In this document: piece after piece, positions 16,740-25,091 of the stretch
How positions within the stretch are numbered: position 1 is the stretch's first letter
Layout of the letters: every line of letters starts with the position of its first letter
Assembly (NCBI RefSeq): GCF_014212135.1
Contig: NZ_JACJVQ010000006.1
Coordinates: forward strand, 310,001-374,000
From: Cohnella thailandensis
GTDB lineage: Bacteria; Bacillota; Bacilli; Paenibacillales; Paenibacillaceae
Direction of reading: 5' to 3'
DNA: 64,000 bases
Translations under genes and position numbers: made by a program
The notes under the pieces: generated by a model
Seen by the model: only the letters and a program-made list of their open reading frames with translations
The model's database searches: none
Told to the model about the DNA's origin: nothing

Positions 16740-17828
16740 GTGAATAAAGCATCCATTTACGGATTAACGCAGGAGCAGCTGGTCGATTGGCTGGCGCAGC
16801 ATGGACATAGAAAATTCCGGGCCGTCCAAGTATGGGAATGGCTCTATCGCAAGAGAGTCGGCAGCTTCGCGGAGATGACGGACGTTCATCCGGACTGCCT
16901 GAAGCTGCTCGAGGAAAACTTCGTCTTCGTGACGATGACCGAGCATCTGAAGCAGGAATCGGCGGACGGAACCCGCAAGTTCCTCTTCCGCTTGCAAGAC
17001 GGCAACCTGATCGAGACGGTGCTCATGAAGCACAAGTTCGGGTTATCCGTCTGCGTGACGACCCAGGTCGGCTGCAACATCGGCTGCAGCTTCTGCGCGA
17101 GCGGGCTGCTGAAGAAGAGCCGCGACCTGTCGGCCGGCGAGATCGTCGAACAGATCATGCGGGTCCAGCTCTATCTGGACGCGCAAGGCCAGGGCGAGAA
17201 GGTCAGCCATATCGTGGTCATGGGAATCGGGGAGCCGTTCGATAATTTCGAGAACGTGCTTAACTTCATTCGCGTCGTGATCGACCATAAGGGTCTGGCG
17301 ATCGGCTCGAGGCATATTACCGTCTCGACGAGCGGCTTGGCGGACAAGATTCGCGAGTTCGCGGATACGGGTCTCCAAGTGAATCTGGCCGTCTCCCTTC
17401 ATGCGCCGAACAACGAGCTGCGGACGAGGATCATGAAGATCAACCGCGCGATTCCGATCGAGAAGCTGATGGATGCCATCGATTATTTTCTCGAGAAGAC
17501 GAACCGCCGGACGACGATCGAGTACATTCTCCTGAAGGACATGAACGATCGGGTCGAGCACGCGAACGAGCTGGCCGATCTGCTCGGGGAAGAGCGCAGG
17601 GATTTGCTGAACGTGAATCTGATCCCGTACAATCCGGTCGACGAGCACAGCCAGTATCAGCGGACCGAGACGGAAGCGGTAAGAGCCTTCTACGACACGT
17701 TGAAAAAAAGAGGGGTCAGCGTCAGCGTTCGTCTCGAGCACGGAGCCGACATCGACGCCGCTTGCGGACAGCTGCGGAGCAAGCAGATCAAGAAGGACAA
17801 CAACCTGGCCGAGGCCGCCCTATCGTAA
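16740..17828 (+). CDS. rlmN: 23S rRNA (adenine2503-C2)-methyltransferase RlmN
   Basis: The 362-residue radical-SAM enzyme methylates C2 of A2503 in 23S rRNA (and A37 in some tRNAs). The [4Fe-4S] motif is 'GCNIGCSFC' (C112, C116, C119). Other family blocks are '[23 protein letters not shown]' at the N terminus, '[18 protein letters not shown]', '[14 protein letters not shown]' and '[15 protein letters not shown]'; the methyl-carrying Cys is in 'IDAACGQL' near the end. I chose GTG 16740, with GAGG upstream; the frame is open further but without another good site. It is monocistronic, with a terminator after it. Confidence 0.93.
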   Translation: MNKASIYGLTQEQLVDWLAQHGHRKFRAVQVWEWLYRKRVGSFAEMTDVHPDCLKLLEENFVFVTMTEHLKQESADGTRKFLFRLQDGNLIETVLMKHKFGLSVCVTTQVGCNIGCSFCASGLLKKSRDLSAGEIVEQIMRVQLYLDAQGQGEKVSHIVVMGIGEPFDNFENVLNFIRVVIDHKGLAIGSRHITVSTSGLADKIREFADTGLQVNLAVSLHAPNNELRTRIMKINRAIPIEKLMDAIDYFLEKTNRRTTIEYILLKDMNDRVEHANELADLLGEERRDLLNVNLIPYNPVDEHSQYQRTETEAVRAFYDTLKKRGVSVSVRLEHGADIDAACGQLRSKQIKKDNNLAEAALS

Positions 17829-17847
17829 GGCGGTCCCGCCTGCAAGA

Positions 17848-17890
17848 GCAAAGCCCGGAGAAGCCGACGATCGGCCTCTCCGGGCTTTGC
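17848..17890 (+). terminator. Hairpin terminator after rlmN
   Basis: GCAAAGCCCGGAGA (17848-17861) is perfectly complementary to TCTCCGGGCTTTGC (17877-17890), with a smaller GCCGA/TCGGC stem inside. The T tract is short. Confidence 0.65.
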
Positions 17891-17960
17891 TGCGTTTAAG
17901 GTGCCGAGGTTTCATGGACAAGTTTGTTTGAACTTATATACCCAATTAGAAATCCCGTAA

Positions 17961-18413
17961 ACAAAAGAGAATATTAATGATTTTTTTGTATGTGGAATTT
18001 TATATCCAAATCTTTGTTCGTATTATAGTGCTAATTCAGCGTGGACAACTTATCACTTTCAATGCTACGAATCAATGAATTACAATTGGGTTGGCGAAGG
18101 TAATGGTCACGGTGAAGGCGAAGGAACCTATCTTTCTGGTTTCGTTAACACGTCGAATGAATACTTCTTACGTGCAAGAGCTGATGTGGACACATTCGAA
18201 GGTGGATATAATGCATATAGAATTTCATATGCAGCTATCTTTACAGCAGCTGGCGTAGCTCTTGGTACAGCACCAATTATAGGTCCAGGCGGTGTTGCGA
18301 GTGTATCTGTTGCCGCTGCCGTTGCGGCGGCATATGCAATCGCTGCCTTTGGAGATGCAAAAGATGACTTGGAAGCTGCGTTTGATACAATTGACATGAT
18401 GACAGATTGGTAA
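17961..18413 (+). pseudogene. Low-GC Gly/Ala-rich ORF, possible 5'-truncated gene
   Basis: From ATG 18075 the ORF encodes 112 residues, but no ribosome binding site precedes that ATG. The same frame is open for 38 codons upstream, back to TAA 17958, without any ATG, GTG or TTG. This suggests the remnant of a longer gene. The N half is polar and Gly-rich ('NWVGEGNGHGEGEG'); the C half is a hydrophobic Ala/Gly/Val segment (residues 53-95, 'GTAPIIGPGGVASVSVAAAVAAAYAIAAFGD') ending in an acidic helix. I recognise no family. The base composition is clearly AT-richer than all neighbours. A secreted pore-forming or bacteriocin-like peptide is one possibility, but nothing proves it. Confidence 0.4.
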
Positions 18414-18673
18414 CGCTTGGAGGGATTGTTATATTAGATATTATTGGTTTTACGGCCTATATTCTAATATTAACCTTGCTCGCCTTTCGTATCTTTAAGA
18501 AAAACCGCTTACTCAAAAGCAAAATAGAAGATATCGTAATTTTCTTATCAGCAATCATTATCTCAGTATTAATTAGCACAAGAGTTGATGATAAGAATTA
18601 TATCCTTGTAATTATTACGGTAGCTCTACTCGTTCTATACATTATGAAATTACTTCTCCGTAGAAAGAAATAA
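18407..18673 (+). CDS. Small membrane protein in low-GC islet
   Basis: The 88-residue ORF starts at TTG 18407, overlapping the stop of the preceding ORF, so translation would be coupled. It has three hydrophobic segments ('LDIIGFTAYILILTLLAFRIF', 'IVIFLSAIIISVLIS', 'YILVIITVALLVLYIMKLLL') joined by basic loops and ends KLLLRRKK. There is no catalytic motif. Small basic three-helix proteins next to a hydrophobic peptide gene occur as immunity proteins, but that reading is inference. It shares the low GC of its partner. The start is weak: GGAGGG lies inside the reading frame after the TTG. Confidence 0.45.
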   Translation: MVTLGGIVILDIIGFTAYILILTLLAFRIFKKNRLLKSKIEDIVIFLSAIIISVLISTRVDDKNYILVIITVALLVLYIMKLLLRRKK

Positions 18674-18713
18674 AATCTATCCCAAAATCATTTTAGCATT
18701 TACAGAAACTTAT

Positions 18714-18754
18714 AATGCAAAAGACCACCAGAGAAAGCGGTGGTCTTTTGCATT
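18714..18754. terminator. Bidirectional terminator
   Basis: AATGCAAAAGACCACC (18714-18729) pairs perfectly over 16 bp with GGTGGTCTTTTGCATT (18739-18754). A and T tracts within the stem edges make it usable from both convergent sides. Confidence 0.85.
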
Positions 18755-18756
18755 CT

Positions 18757-19839
18757 CTAGCTTTTCTGAGCGGAGGCTAGGGCCGCTCGCTTCTCCAGCC
18801 TCTTGAACAATAGCCGGATCAGCGGAGGAATCGCGAAGTAGATAAACCAGGTCCGGAAGATCTGGTAGCTGGTCACGATCGCGATGTCCGCGCGAACCTC
18901 GTGCGCGATAATGCCCATCTGGTCCATGCCGCCGGGAGACATGCTCAGGAAGGCGGTCATCGGGGAGACGGGATGCAGCACGGTCAGCATGGCGCAGAGG
19001 CCGAGCGCGATTCCGAGCAGCGCCGCTCCGCTAAGCGCGGCGAGAGTTACGAGCCGGAGCTTGTTCTCCAGCTTCTCCGGGCGAAGCAGAAGTCCGACAT
19101 AGGTGCCGATCATCAGCTGGGCGGCGTTCAGGACCCCGGTCGGAAGCGCGGGTCCGTCGAGGCCAAGCCCTTGAACGACGGCGGTGGCGATCATCGGCCC
19201 GAGCAGATAGGCGGAGGGGAACCGAACGCGCTTGGCGAGCCAAGCCGCCGCGAAGCAGACGACCCCGAATACGAGAACATTCGGGAAGAGGTCGCCCCAT
19301 CGGGCGGCGGCTTCGGTCGGGAGGAGGTCCTGGCTATGGGCGCCGCCGAACACCGGGCTGAACACGAGCAACGGAACGCAGAAGATGATCATCATCAACC
19401 TCGACACCTGAAGGAACGTAACGACGGTGATATCGATCCCCTTCGTCTCCTCCGCCAGAACGAGCATCTGGTTCATCCCTCCGGGAATGCTCCCCATGAG
19501 AACGGTGGGGAACGAGATGCCGGTCAGCTTGGAGACGGCGAATCCGATCGCCGTGCTGGCGACGAGCAGCAGAGTCGTCATCAGCAGCATGGTCGGCAGC
19601 TGATGGCCCATCTCCCGCAGCGTATGGGACGAGAACGACAGCCCGATCGAATAGCCGATCAGGATAAGGGCGACATCGCGTATCGAACCGGGCCAACGGG
19701 GCTGGACGAGCTTCGGGAACCGGGTGCCGAGGAAAGCGGCGGTCATCGGCCCGAGCAGCCAGGGAAGCGGGATTTGCAGCGCGGTGAAGAGGAGGCCGCC
19801 CGCCAGGCTAAGAAGCAGCGCGATCGCGAGATTCTTCAC
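18757..19839 (-). CDS. AbrB-family (PF05145-type) membrane permease
   Basis: The 360-residue protein is an integral membrane duplication. Each half starts with the pattern 'LPWLLGPM.AA' / 'YLLGPMIATA' and contains 'GSIPGGMNQMLVLAEE' or 'MSPGGMDQMGIIAHE', the signature of the so-called AbrB/AidB-regulator or ammonia-monooxygenase-like membrane family. About ten helices are visible. Despite the family's name it has no DNA-binding domain; a transport role is presumed. GTG 19839 overlaps the stop of the MBL-fold gene upstream by four bases, so the two are translationally coupled. Confidence 0.82.
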   Translation of the reverse strand: MKNLAIALLLSLAGGLLFTALQIPLPWLLGPMTAAFLGTRFPKLVQPRWPGSIRDVALILIGYSIGLSFSSHTLREMGHQLPTMLLMTTLLLVASTAIGFAVSKLTGISFPTVLMGSIPGGMNQMLVLAEETKGIDITVVTFLQVSRLMMIIFCVPLLVFSPVFGGAHSQDLLPTEAAARWGDLFPNVLVFGVVCFAAAWLAKRVRFPSAYLLGPMIATAVVQGLGLDGPALPTGVLNAAQLMIGTYVGLLLRPEKLENKLRLVTLAALSGAALLGIALGLCAMLTVLHPVSPMTAFLSMSPGGMDQMGIIAHEVRADIAIVTSYQIFRTWFIYFAIPPLIRLLFKRLEKRAALASAQKS

Positions 19840-20576
19840 GATGGTCGGCTCAGCTCGGCGATCCGCTTGTTCGCCTCGCCCCGGTACAGCCCGCCGTGGT
19901 AGCAGATCACGGTCTCGATGTCGAACGAGCCGAGCTTGCCCAGGGAGGTTATCGCTTCCGGCAAGTTCGGCGTCACTGCGGGGTTGGGTCCGCGCAGTTC
20001 CCCGTCGGCTGCGGTCATGGCGTCGCCGGCGATCAGCGTCTTGCTCGCTTCATGGTACAGGCACACATGACCCGGCGTATGGCCGGGGGTGTGAATGACG
20101 ACCAAGCCTCCGCCATAAGGGAGCTTCTCTCCGTCCGAGAAGGTGCGGCTGACGTTCGGCCGGATAGGTCTGATGTAGGCGGTCTCGAATGCCTTGCGCA
20201 CCGGGTCCGCCATGGCCAGAAGCAAGCTCTCCATTCGTTCGGCGGTCACCTTGAGCATCGGCTTCTCGCCGTCGATCGCTCCCCGATCCTCTTCGTGGGC
20301 ATAGACAAGCGGCCGGTCCGCTCTATCCGTCAGGTAAGAGGGAAGTCCGCCGATATGATCGATATCCTGATGGGTGAGCAGGATGGCGCTTGGGTCGGTC
20401 TCCGGGATTCCGGCTTCTTGGACCAGCCTGTCGATAAGGGGACGGGAGCCGGGCATGCCGGTGTCGACGAGCACCCAGCCTTCGGGGCCATAGAGAACGG
20501 TCGGATGTATCGTCATCTTCCGGTCGCCTGCGTTAAGGGTAAGATCCAGCATCTCCAAACCGTCCGAGATCCGCAT
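19836..20576 (-). CDS. MBL-fold metallohydrolase
   Basis: The 246-residue protein has a beta-lactamase-like metal site: 'LVDTGMPGSRPL', 'ILLTHQDIDHIGGLPSYL' (the HxxxDH motif of glyoxalase II-type enzymes), 'VIHTPGHTPGHVCLYHEASKTLIAGDAMTA' and 'CYHGGLYRG'. It is probably a cytoplasmic thioesterase or lactonase-like hydrolase. ATG 20576 is the first ATG of the conserved domain. A strong AAGGAGGTGA lies 30-40 bases further upstream with no start codon at normal distance, so the true start or a short leader is unresolved. It is coupled to the AbrB-family gene. Confidence 0.82.
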   Translation of the reverse strand: MRISDGLEMLDLTLNAGDRKMTIHPTVLYGPEGWVLVDTGMPGSRPLIDRLVQEAGIPETDPSAILLTHQDIDHIGGLPSYLTDRADRPLVYAHEEDRGAIDGEKPMLKVTAERMESLLLAMADPVRKAFETAYIRPIRPNVSRTFSDGEKLPYGGGLVVIHTPGHTPGHVCLYHEASKTLIAGDAMTAADGELRGPNPAVTPNLPEAITSLGKLGSFDIETVICYHGGLYRGEANKRIAELSRPS

Positions 20577-20690
20577 CGTTAAGCCGACGTTCCCTAACGG
20601 AAACGCCGGTTCACCTCCTTCGCTGGAATGGTTGAATGGGTTAAACAACGATGTGTCCAATGTAAATCGAAGGGGGCTCCCTGTCAAATG

Positions 20691-20720
20691 AAAGGAGCCA
20701 GCGCTTGGGGGCGCTAGCTC
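20691..20720 (-). terminator. Terminator after the MmcQ/YjbR gene
   Basis: On the minus strand GAGCTAGCGC and GCGCTGGCTC form a 10-bp stem with one mismatch, followed by CTTTCATTT. The stop codon of the gene at 20714 lies in its left arm. Confidence 0.65.
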
Positions 20721-21082
20721 TTCTTCGCGGCTTCGATCTCCTCGCGCTCCGCCCGGGTCAGCTTGGCCCGGACGAGGCGATAGGAAGCCTCCAGCATCTC
20801 TTCGATGACCGAGTCCGGAACGCTTCCGTCCAGCAGCACCGTGTTCCAATGCTTCTTGTTCATATGGTAGCCCGGCAGAACGGAGCCCGGGTACGTCTCG
20901 CGCTGAAGCCAGGCTTCTTCCGGCGAAGTCTTCAGGTTGACGCTGGCGGCGCCGGACCTTACGCCGATCAGGGCGAACATTTTGCTCCCGACGAATAAAA
21001 CGGGCATCTCCGGATCGAAGGGATACCGCAGGCTGGTTCCGGGATAAGCGAGACCTTTATCGATAAGCTGTTGACCGTTCAT
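20714..21082 (-). CDS. MmcQ/YjbR-family protein
   Basis: This 122-residue protein has the YjbR/CyaY-like fold of the MmcQ family: 'GTSLRYPFDPEMPVLFVGSKMFALIG', 'SVNLKTSPEEAWLQRETYPGSVLPGYHMNKKHWNTVLLDGSVP' and a helical basic end. Members are thought to bind DNA, but no precise role is known. ATG 21082 has GGAGGAG upstream and overlaps the stop of the LysR gene by four bases (ATGA). A frame continuing further upstream lies inside the LysR gene and is not used. Confidence 0.82.
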   Translation of the reverse strand: MNGQQLIDKGLAYPGTSLRYPFDPEMPVLFVGSKMFALIGVRSGAASVNLKTSPEEAWLQRETYPGSVLPGYHMNKKHWNTVLLDGSVPDSVIEEMLEASYRLVRAKLTRAEREEIEAAKKS

Positions 21083-21984
21083 GGGGACGACTCCTCCTCC
21101 GAAAACATTTCGATGAAGCGCTGGGCGCTTTTGGACAGATAACGATCCTTCAGCCAGACGATGCCGACCTCGGATTGGAGCTCGGTATTGGGAATATCGC
21201 AGACGATGATCTCGTTTAACGGGAATGAAGCGATGACCGAGCGGGGGAGCAGGGTCACTCCGATCCCGGCGGCGACGAAGGCGATGATGATCGCTACGCT
21301 GGAGCATTCGCACAGAATGGAAGGGGCGAGGCCGTAGGCGCGGAACAGCTTGATGACCCTCTCGTGCATGCCCTTCGTCTGGTCCGTCTTCAGCGTCAGG
21401 AACGGATAGCCGGCGATGTCCTCCATCCGTAGGGAGCTCGGCGGAGGCGAAGGGAACCAGCTTCTTGGGAGAATGGCGACGAATGGGTCGGACGGCAGCT
21501 GCTTGATCGAATAGCGCTCTTCGTCCAGGCCCGCCTCGAAGGGGAGCCGGGACAGAATGAGCTCGATCTGTCTCGTGTCGAGATAATGCCCGAGCAGGAA
21601 ATGATCCCCTTCTTGAATTTTGTAGGTGACTCGGGGGTAACGCCGTCCGAATTCGCGAATTCTACTGGGGAGGAGCGAGATGCACGAAACGACGGAGCCG
21701 ATGGCCAGCGTTCCCACAAGCCCCTCTTCGAGCTGTTTGACTTCCGACAGGGCCTCGTCGAATTGGCCGAGCAGAGCCTCCGCGCGCTTCTTGAGCAATT
21801 GCCCGGCCGCGGTCAAGGTGAAGCTTCTTCCGCTTCTGTCGAAGAGCAGGACGCCGAGCTCCTCCTCTATCAGCTTGAGCTGCCGGCTGAGCGGAGGCTG
21901 CTCCATATTGAGCGCTTTGGCCGCGCGGGTGACCTGCCCCTGCTCGGCGACCGCCAGAAAATAGCGAAGCTGACGCAGATCCAT
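21079..21984 (-). CDS. LysR-family regulator divergent from ilvE
   Basis: The 301-residue protein has an N-terminal winged helix ('MDLRQLRYFLAVAEQGQVTRAAKALNMEQPPLSRQLKLIEEELGVLLFDR') and a two-lobe effector domain (residues 90-295). It resembles the BsdA/AlsR-like group. It faces ilvE across 121 bp with a T-N11-A palindrome at 22002, so it autoregulates and may control ilvE. It is coupled by ATGA overlap to the MmcQ/YjbR gene. The inducer is unknown. Confidence 0.88.
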   Translation of the reverse strand: MDLRQLRYFLAVAEQGQVTRAAKALNMEQPPLSRQLKLIEEELGVLLFDRSGRSFTLTAAGQLLKKRAEALLGQFDEALSEVKQLEEGLVGTLAIGSVVSCISLLPSRIREFGRRYPRVTYKIQEGDHFLLGHYLDTRQIELILSRLPFEAGLDEERYSIKQLPSDPFVAILPRSWFPSPPPSSLRMEDIAGYPFLTLKTDQTKGMHERVIKLFRAYGLAPSILCECSSVAIIIAFVAAGIGVTLLPRSVIASFPLNEIIVCDIPNTELQSEVGIVWLKDRYLSKSAQRFIEMFSEEESSP

Positions 21985-22001
21985 AAATCCGCCCCCTGAG
22001 T

Positions 22002-22016
22002 ATACCGTAAAGGTAT
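22002..22016. promoter_or_regulatory. LysR-type T-N11-A operator
   Basis: ATACCGTAAAGGTAT is a perfect 5-5-5 palindrome containing T-N11-A, 17 bp upstream of the LysR start codon. A related ATACCGATATT lies at 22029, towards ilvE. Confidence 0.55.
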
Positions 22017-22105
22017 CGATAACGTATCATACCGATATTTTAAATATAGTCGAAAACTTGTTATCATAAAAGCACAATCTATACAAGCGAAGGAAGGCTG
22101 CGCAC

Positions 22106-23173
22106 ATGGGATGGGCTATCGAGCTGGAGCGAACGGCGTCTCCGAAGAAGAAACCGAAGGTTAGCGAACTTGGATTCGGCAAGTATTTCACCGATCATAT
22201 GTTCATCATGAATTACGACGGAGGGCAAGGGTGGCATCATCCGCGGATCGTGCCTTATCAGCCGATCTCCCTGGATCCGGCTGCGAAGGTGTTCCATTAC
22301 GGTCAAACCGTATTCGAAGGATTGAAAGCTTATCGCACGGCGGAGGGCGGGATTCGGCTGTTCCGCCCGAGCAAAAACCTGCAGCGCCTGAACCTGTCCA
22401 ACGATCGCCTCAGCATTCCGGAGATCGACGAGCAGCTGTTCCTGGAGGCGCTCATGTCGCTTGTCCGGGTGGACAGCGACTGGATTCCGGGCGAGCCGGA
22501 AACCTCTCTCTACATTCGTCCGTACGTCATCGCGACGGAGCCCCTGCTCGGCGTCTCCCCGTCGCAGCAATATTTGTTTATGATCATCATGTCCCCGGTC
22601 GGTTCCTATTACGCGGAAGGAATCAACCCGGTCAGCATTCATGTCGAGTCGCATTACGTTCGCGCGGTGGAAGGCGGCGTCGGCACCGCCAAGACCGCGG
22701 GCAATTACGCGGCCGGGCTTAAGGCGCAGGAAGGCGCTTCGGCCAAGGGCTACACGCAGGTGCTGTGGCTGGACGGCGTGCATCGCCGTTACGTCGAGGA
22801 AGTCGGCAGCATGAACGTCTTCTTCAAGCTCGGCGACAAGGTCGTCACTCCGGCGCTGAACGGCAGCTTCCTGGCCGGAATCACGCGCGATTCGGCGATC
22901 CAGCTTCTGCGCCATTGGGGCATCGAAGTCGAAGAGAGGCCGATCCCGATCGACGAGTTGGTGGAGGCTTGCCGCTCCGGCGAGCTGAAGGAAGCGTTCG
23001 GCACGGGAACGGCGGCCGTCATCTCGCCGATCGGAGAGCTGAGCTACAAGGACGAGAAGCTCGTCATCGGGGGCGGAGAGACCGGTCCGTTATCCAAGCG
23101 TCTGTACGACACGCTGACCGGCATTCAATACGGCAGGGAAAAAGACCCGTTCGGCTGGATGGTAGAGCTGTAA
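22106..23173 (+). CDS. ilvE: Branched-chain amino-acid aminotransferase
   Basis: The 355-residue PLP enzyme is of fold type IV, of the longer eukaryote-like/Bacillus YbgE class, and interconverts Leu/Ile/Val with their 2-oxo acids. 'LDPAAKVFHYGQTVFEGLKAYR' is near the N terminus; the PLP lysine is in 'VGTAKTAGNYAAG' (K196); 'QVLWLDGVHRRYVEEVGSMNVFF' and 'GTGTAAVISPIGEL' bind the phosphate and carboxylate. The start ATG follows GGAAGG. A small DUF6509-like gene 22 bp downstream is cotranscribed and a terminator follows both. Confidence 0.94.
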   Translation: MGWAIELERTASPKKKPKVSELGFGKYFTDHMFIMNYDGGQGWHHPRIVPYQPISLDPAAKVFHYGQTVFEGLKAYRTAEGGIRLFRPSKNLQRLNLSNDRLSIPEIDEQLFLEALMSLVRVDSDWIPGEPETSLYIRPYVIATEPLLGVSPSQQYLFMIIMSPVGSYYAEGINPVSIHVESHYVRAVEGGVGTAKTAGNYAAGLKAQEGASAKGYTQVLWLDGVHRRYVEEVGSMNVFFKLGDKVVTPALNGSFLAGITRDSAIQLLRHWGIEVEERPIPIDELVEACRSGELKEAFGTGTAAVISPIGELSYKDEKLVIGGGETGPLSKRLYDTLTGIQYGREKDPFGWMVEL

Positions 23174-23195
23174 GGCTCCGGAAAGGAAAAATCAT

Positions 23196-23492
23196 ATGCT
23201 TGCGATTACCGAATACAGCGTGGAGCAGGTGTTGGATCCCTTCGGGATCCTGGCCGGCAAGAGATACGAGTTCCTCATCGACATCGACGTTCCGGAGGAC
23301 GACGAGCTGCATTCCGAGAACGGCGTGCGCGTTCGCGTCATCTACAAGGAAGACGGGGAGCAGTCCGGAGTCGTCCGCTATGAGCTGCTGGAGAGAACGA
23401 CGGGCCGACTTCTCGATTACGACATGGAGCCGGAGGAAGAGAAGGAGCTTGCGGCGTTCTGCCGGGAGCATCTGGCCGAGGCCGACGAATAA
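23196..23492 (+). CDS. DUF6509-like small protein
   Basis: The 98-residue acidic protein ('ITEYSVEQVLDPFGILAGKRYEFLIDIDVPEDDELHSENGVRVRVIYKEDGE') resembles small conserved Bacilli proteins annotated DUF6509. It has alternating beta strands, then a C-terminal acidic helix. No function is known. It lies 22 bp after ilvE, with ribosome binding site GGAAAGGAAA, and shares its terminator, so coexpression is likely; nothing else ties it to branched-chain metabolism. Confidence 0.65.
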   Translation: MLAITEYSVEQVLDPFGILAGKRYEFLIDIDVPEDDELHSENGVRVRVIYKEDGEQSGVVRYELLERTTGRLLDYDMEPEEEKELAAFCREHLAEADE

Positions 23493-23512
23493 TCGATCGC
23501 CATGAGAACAGG

Positions 23513-23567
23513 AAGACCCCTGCGTAGAAGCAATCGGCCGTAAAGCCGCCTACGCGGGGGTCTTTCC
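23513..23567 (+). terminator. Terminator of ilvE operon
   Basis: AAGACCCCTGCGTAG (23513-23527) pairs with CTACGCGGGGGTCTT (23550-23564), with one mismatch. Confidence 0.75.
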
Positions 23568-23691
23568 TCCTAACTCGGCGATTGAAGGCGCAGAGTCCCG
23601 CCATTTCGGGATTGTTCAACCGAGCGTTCGGGAGGTAGGATAGTTTAGTGGTAAGATATCGCAAGAAAGCTGCAGTTAGGATGTGTACGCC

Positions 23692-25074
23692 TTGAAAGAT
23701 CGAATCGTGATGCCGATCTGGACGATCGGCATCTTCATCGTCGTCATGAATACGACCATGTTCAACGTGTCGATGCCCAGCATCATTCAAGACCTCGACA
23801 TTACCGCCGACTTGGGCTCGTGGGTCATCTCGAGCTATTCCATCGGCTACGCGCTGTCGACGGTCATCTATAGCCGCCTGACCGATATCGCGCCGCTGCG
23901 GCGGCTGCTCGCGATCGGGCTGCTTATCTTGGGACTCTCCTCCGTCGTCGGGTTGTTCGCCCGCAGCTTCGAGGTGCTCTTGGCGGCCCGGATCCTCCAA
24001 TCGGCCGGGGCGGGATCGATGGCCGGCATGGGGCTCGTCATGGTCAGCCGATATATCCCCGTCGAACGTCGAGGCCGCTCCATCGCGATGATATCGAGCG
24101 GAAGCGCGATGGCATTCGGGCTGGGTCCGATTATCGGCGGGCTGGTCACCGAATACTGGGGATGGAACGGCCTGTTCGGCATTACCTGCCTGGTGCTCGT
24201 CCTTCTTCCCGTGCTTCTCCGCCTGATGCCCCGCGAGACGGAGCGAACGAAGGCGAATGAGCCCTTCGATACGGCAGGCGCCGCGCTTACCGTGATCAAC
24301 GCGACTTCTTTGCTGCTCTCGGTCACGCAGCTGTCGCTCGCCTGGCTGGCCGTGAGCATCGTTTCGATCGCGGTTCATGTTCTCTGGCTAAGGAGAGGGC
24401 GCGGATCGCGCTTCGTCAATCCCGAGCTGTTCCGGCTCAAGGGCTACAAGTACTTGATGGTCATCGGCTTCTGCTTGCTCATGCTGAATCTGGGCAACCT
24501 GTTCCTGATGCCCCTCGCCCTCTCGGACCTGTTCGGGAAGTCGGCCATGGCCGTCGGGCTGTTTATCGCCCCGGGAGCCATTCTCAGCACGCTGGTCTCC
24601 CGGTTCGTCGGCAAGTGGATCGACCAATACGGCAATCTTCGCTTCCTTCTGCTCGGACAGGCCGTGCTGGCGGCCGCCATGATTTTCTTTGCCTTGGCGC
24701 TGGGGAAATCCCCCTATATCGTGCTTATCGGCTATCTCTTTATTTCCCCGTGCTTTACGGCGTCCCTCTCGTCCCTGAACAACGAATCGACGCAGCTGCT
24801 TCCGAAGAAACTGGTCGGTTCCGGGATGGGCTTCCTTCAACTGATCCAGTTCTTCGGAGGCTCGATCTCCGTCGCGCTGCTCGGCCTTCTGCTGGAGCGC
24901 CAGAAGCAAGTATCTCTCGCTCATGCCTTCGAGCGGGTATACGGGGTTCTCGGGCTCATTATTCTCTGTTCGATCGTAATCACGGTCGGCTACTTGATCT
25001 TCGGCGGCGGCACGCTGAAGAGCGGCGAGCAGGCCCGGAAGGCGAGAGCCCTGGCCTCGGCCGGAAGGAATTGA
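23692..25074 (+). CDS. MFS drug exporter, DHA2-like
   Basis: The 460-residue protein has many membrane helices in the DHA2 (EmrB/QacA-like) arrangement: 'VVMNTTMFNVSMPSIIQDLDITADLGSWVISSYSIGYAL' (helix 1 and motif D1), 'RLTDIAPLRRLLAIGLLI' (motif A), 'GLGPIIGGLV' (motif C). It would be a proton-driven exporter of amphiphilic drugs. The start is uncertain: GTG 23683 is only two bases from TTAGG, so TTG 23692, with TTAGGA about ten bases upstream, seems more likely. There is no adjacent regulator. Confidence 0.82.
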   Translation: MKDRIVMPIWTIGIFIVVMNTTMFNVSMPSIIQDLDITADLGSWVISSYSIGYALSTVIYSRLTDIAPLRRLLAIGLLILGLSSVVGLFARSFEVLLAARILQSAGAGSMAGMGLVMVSRYIPVERRGRSIAMISSGSAMAFGLGPIIGGLVTEYWGWNGLFGITCLVLVLLPVLLRLMPRETERTKANEPFDTAGAALTVINATSLLLSVTQLSLAWLAVSIVSIAVHVLWLRRGRGSRFVNPELFRLKGYKYLMVIGFCLLMLNLGNLFLMPLALSDLFGKSAMAVGLFIAPGAILSTLVSRFVGKWIDQYGNLRFLLLGQAVLAAAMIFFALALGKSPYIVLIGYLFISPCFTASLSSLNNESTQLLPKKLVGSGMGFLQLIQFFGGSISVALLGLLLERQKQVSLAHAFERVYGVLGLIILCSIVITVGYLIFGGGTLKSGEQARKARALASAGRN

Positions 25075-25091
25075 ACCGCGTACGGCCGCTC

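Noticed and set aside
17930..18715. Insertion sequence remnant
   Set aside because: No transposase fragment, terminal inverted repeats or target duplication are visible around the AT-rich islet.
23338..24378. 346-codon open frame opposite the DUF6509-like and MFS genes
   Set aside because: It has typical antisense composition (His/Arg/Asp/Gln-rich), no start signal, and overlaps confident genes.
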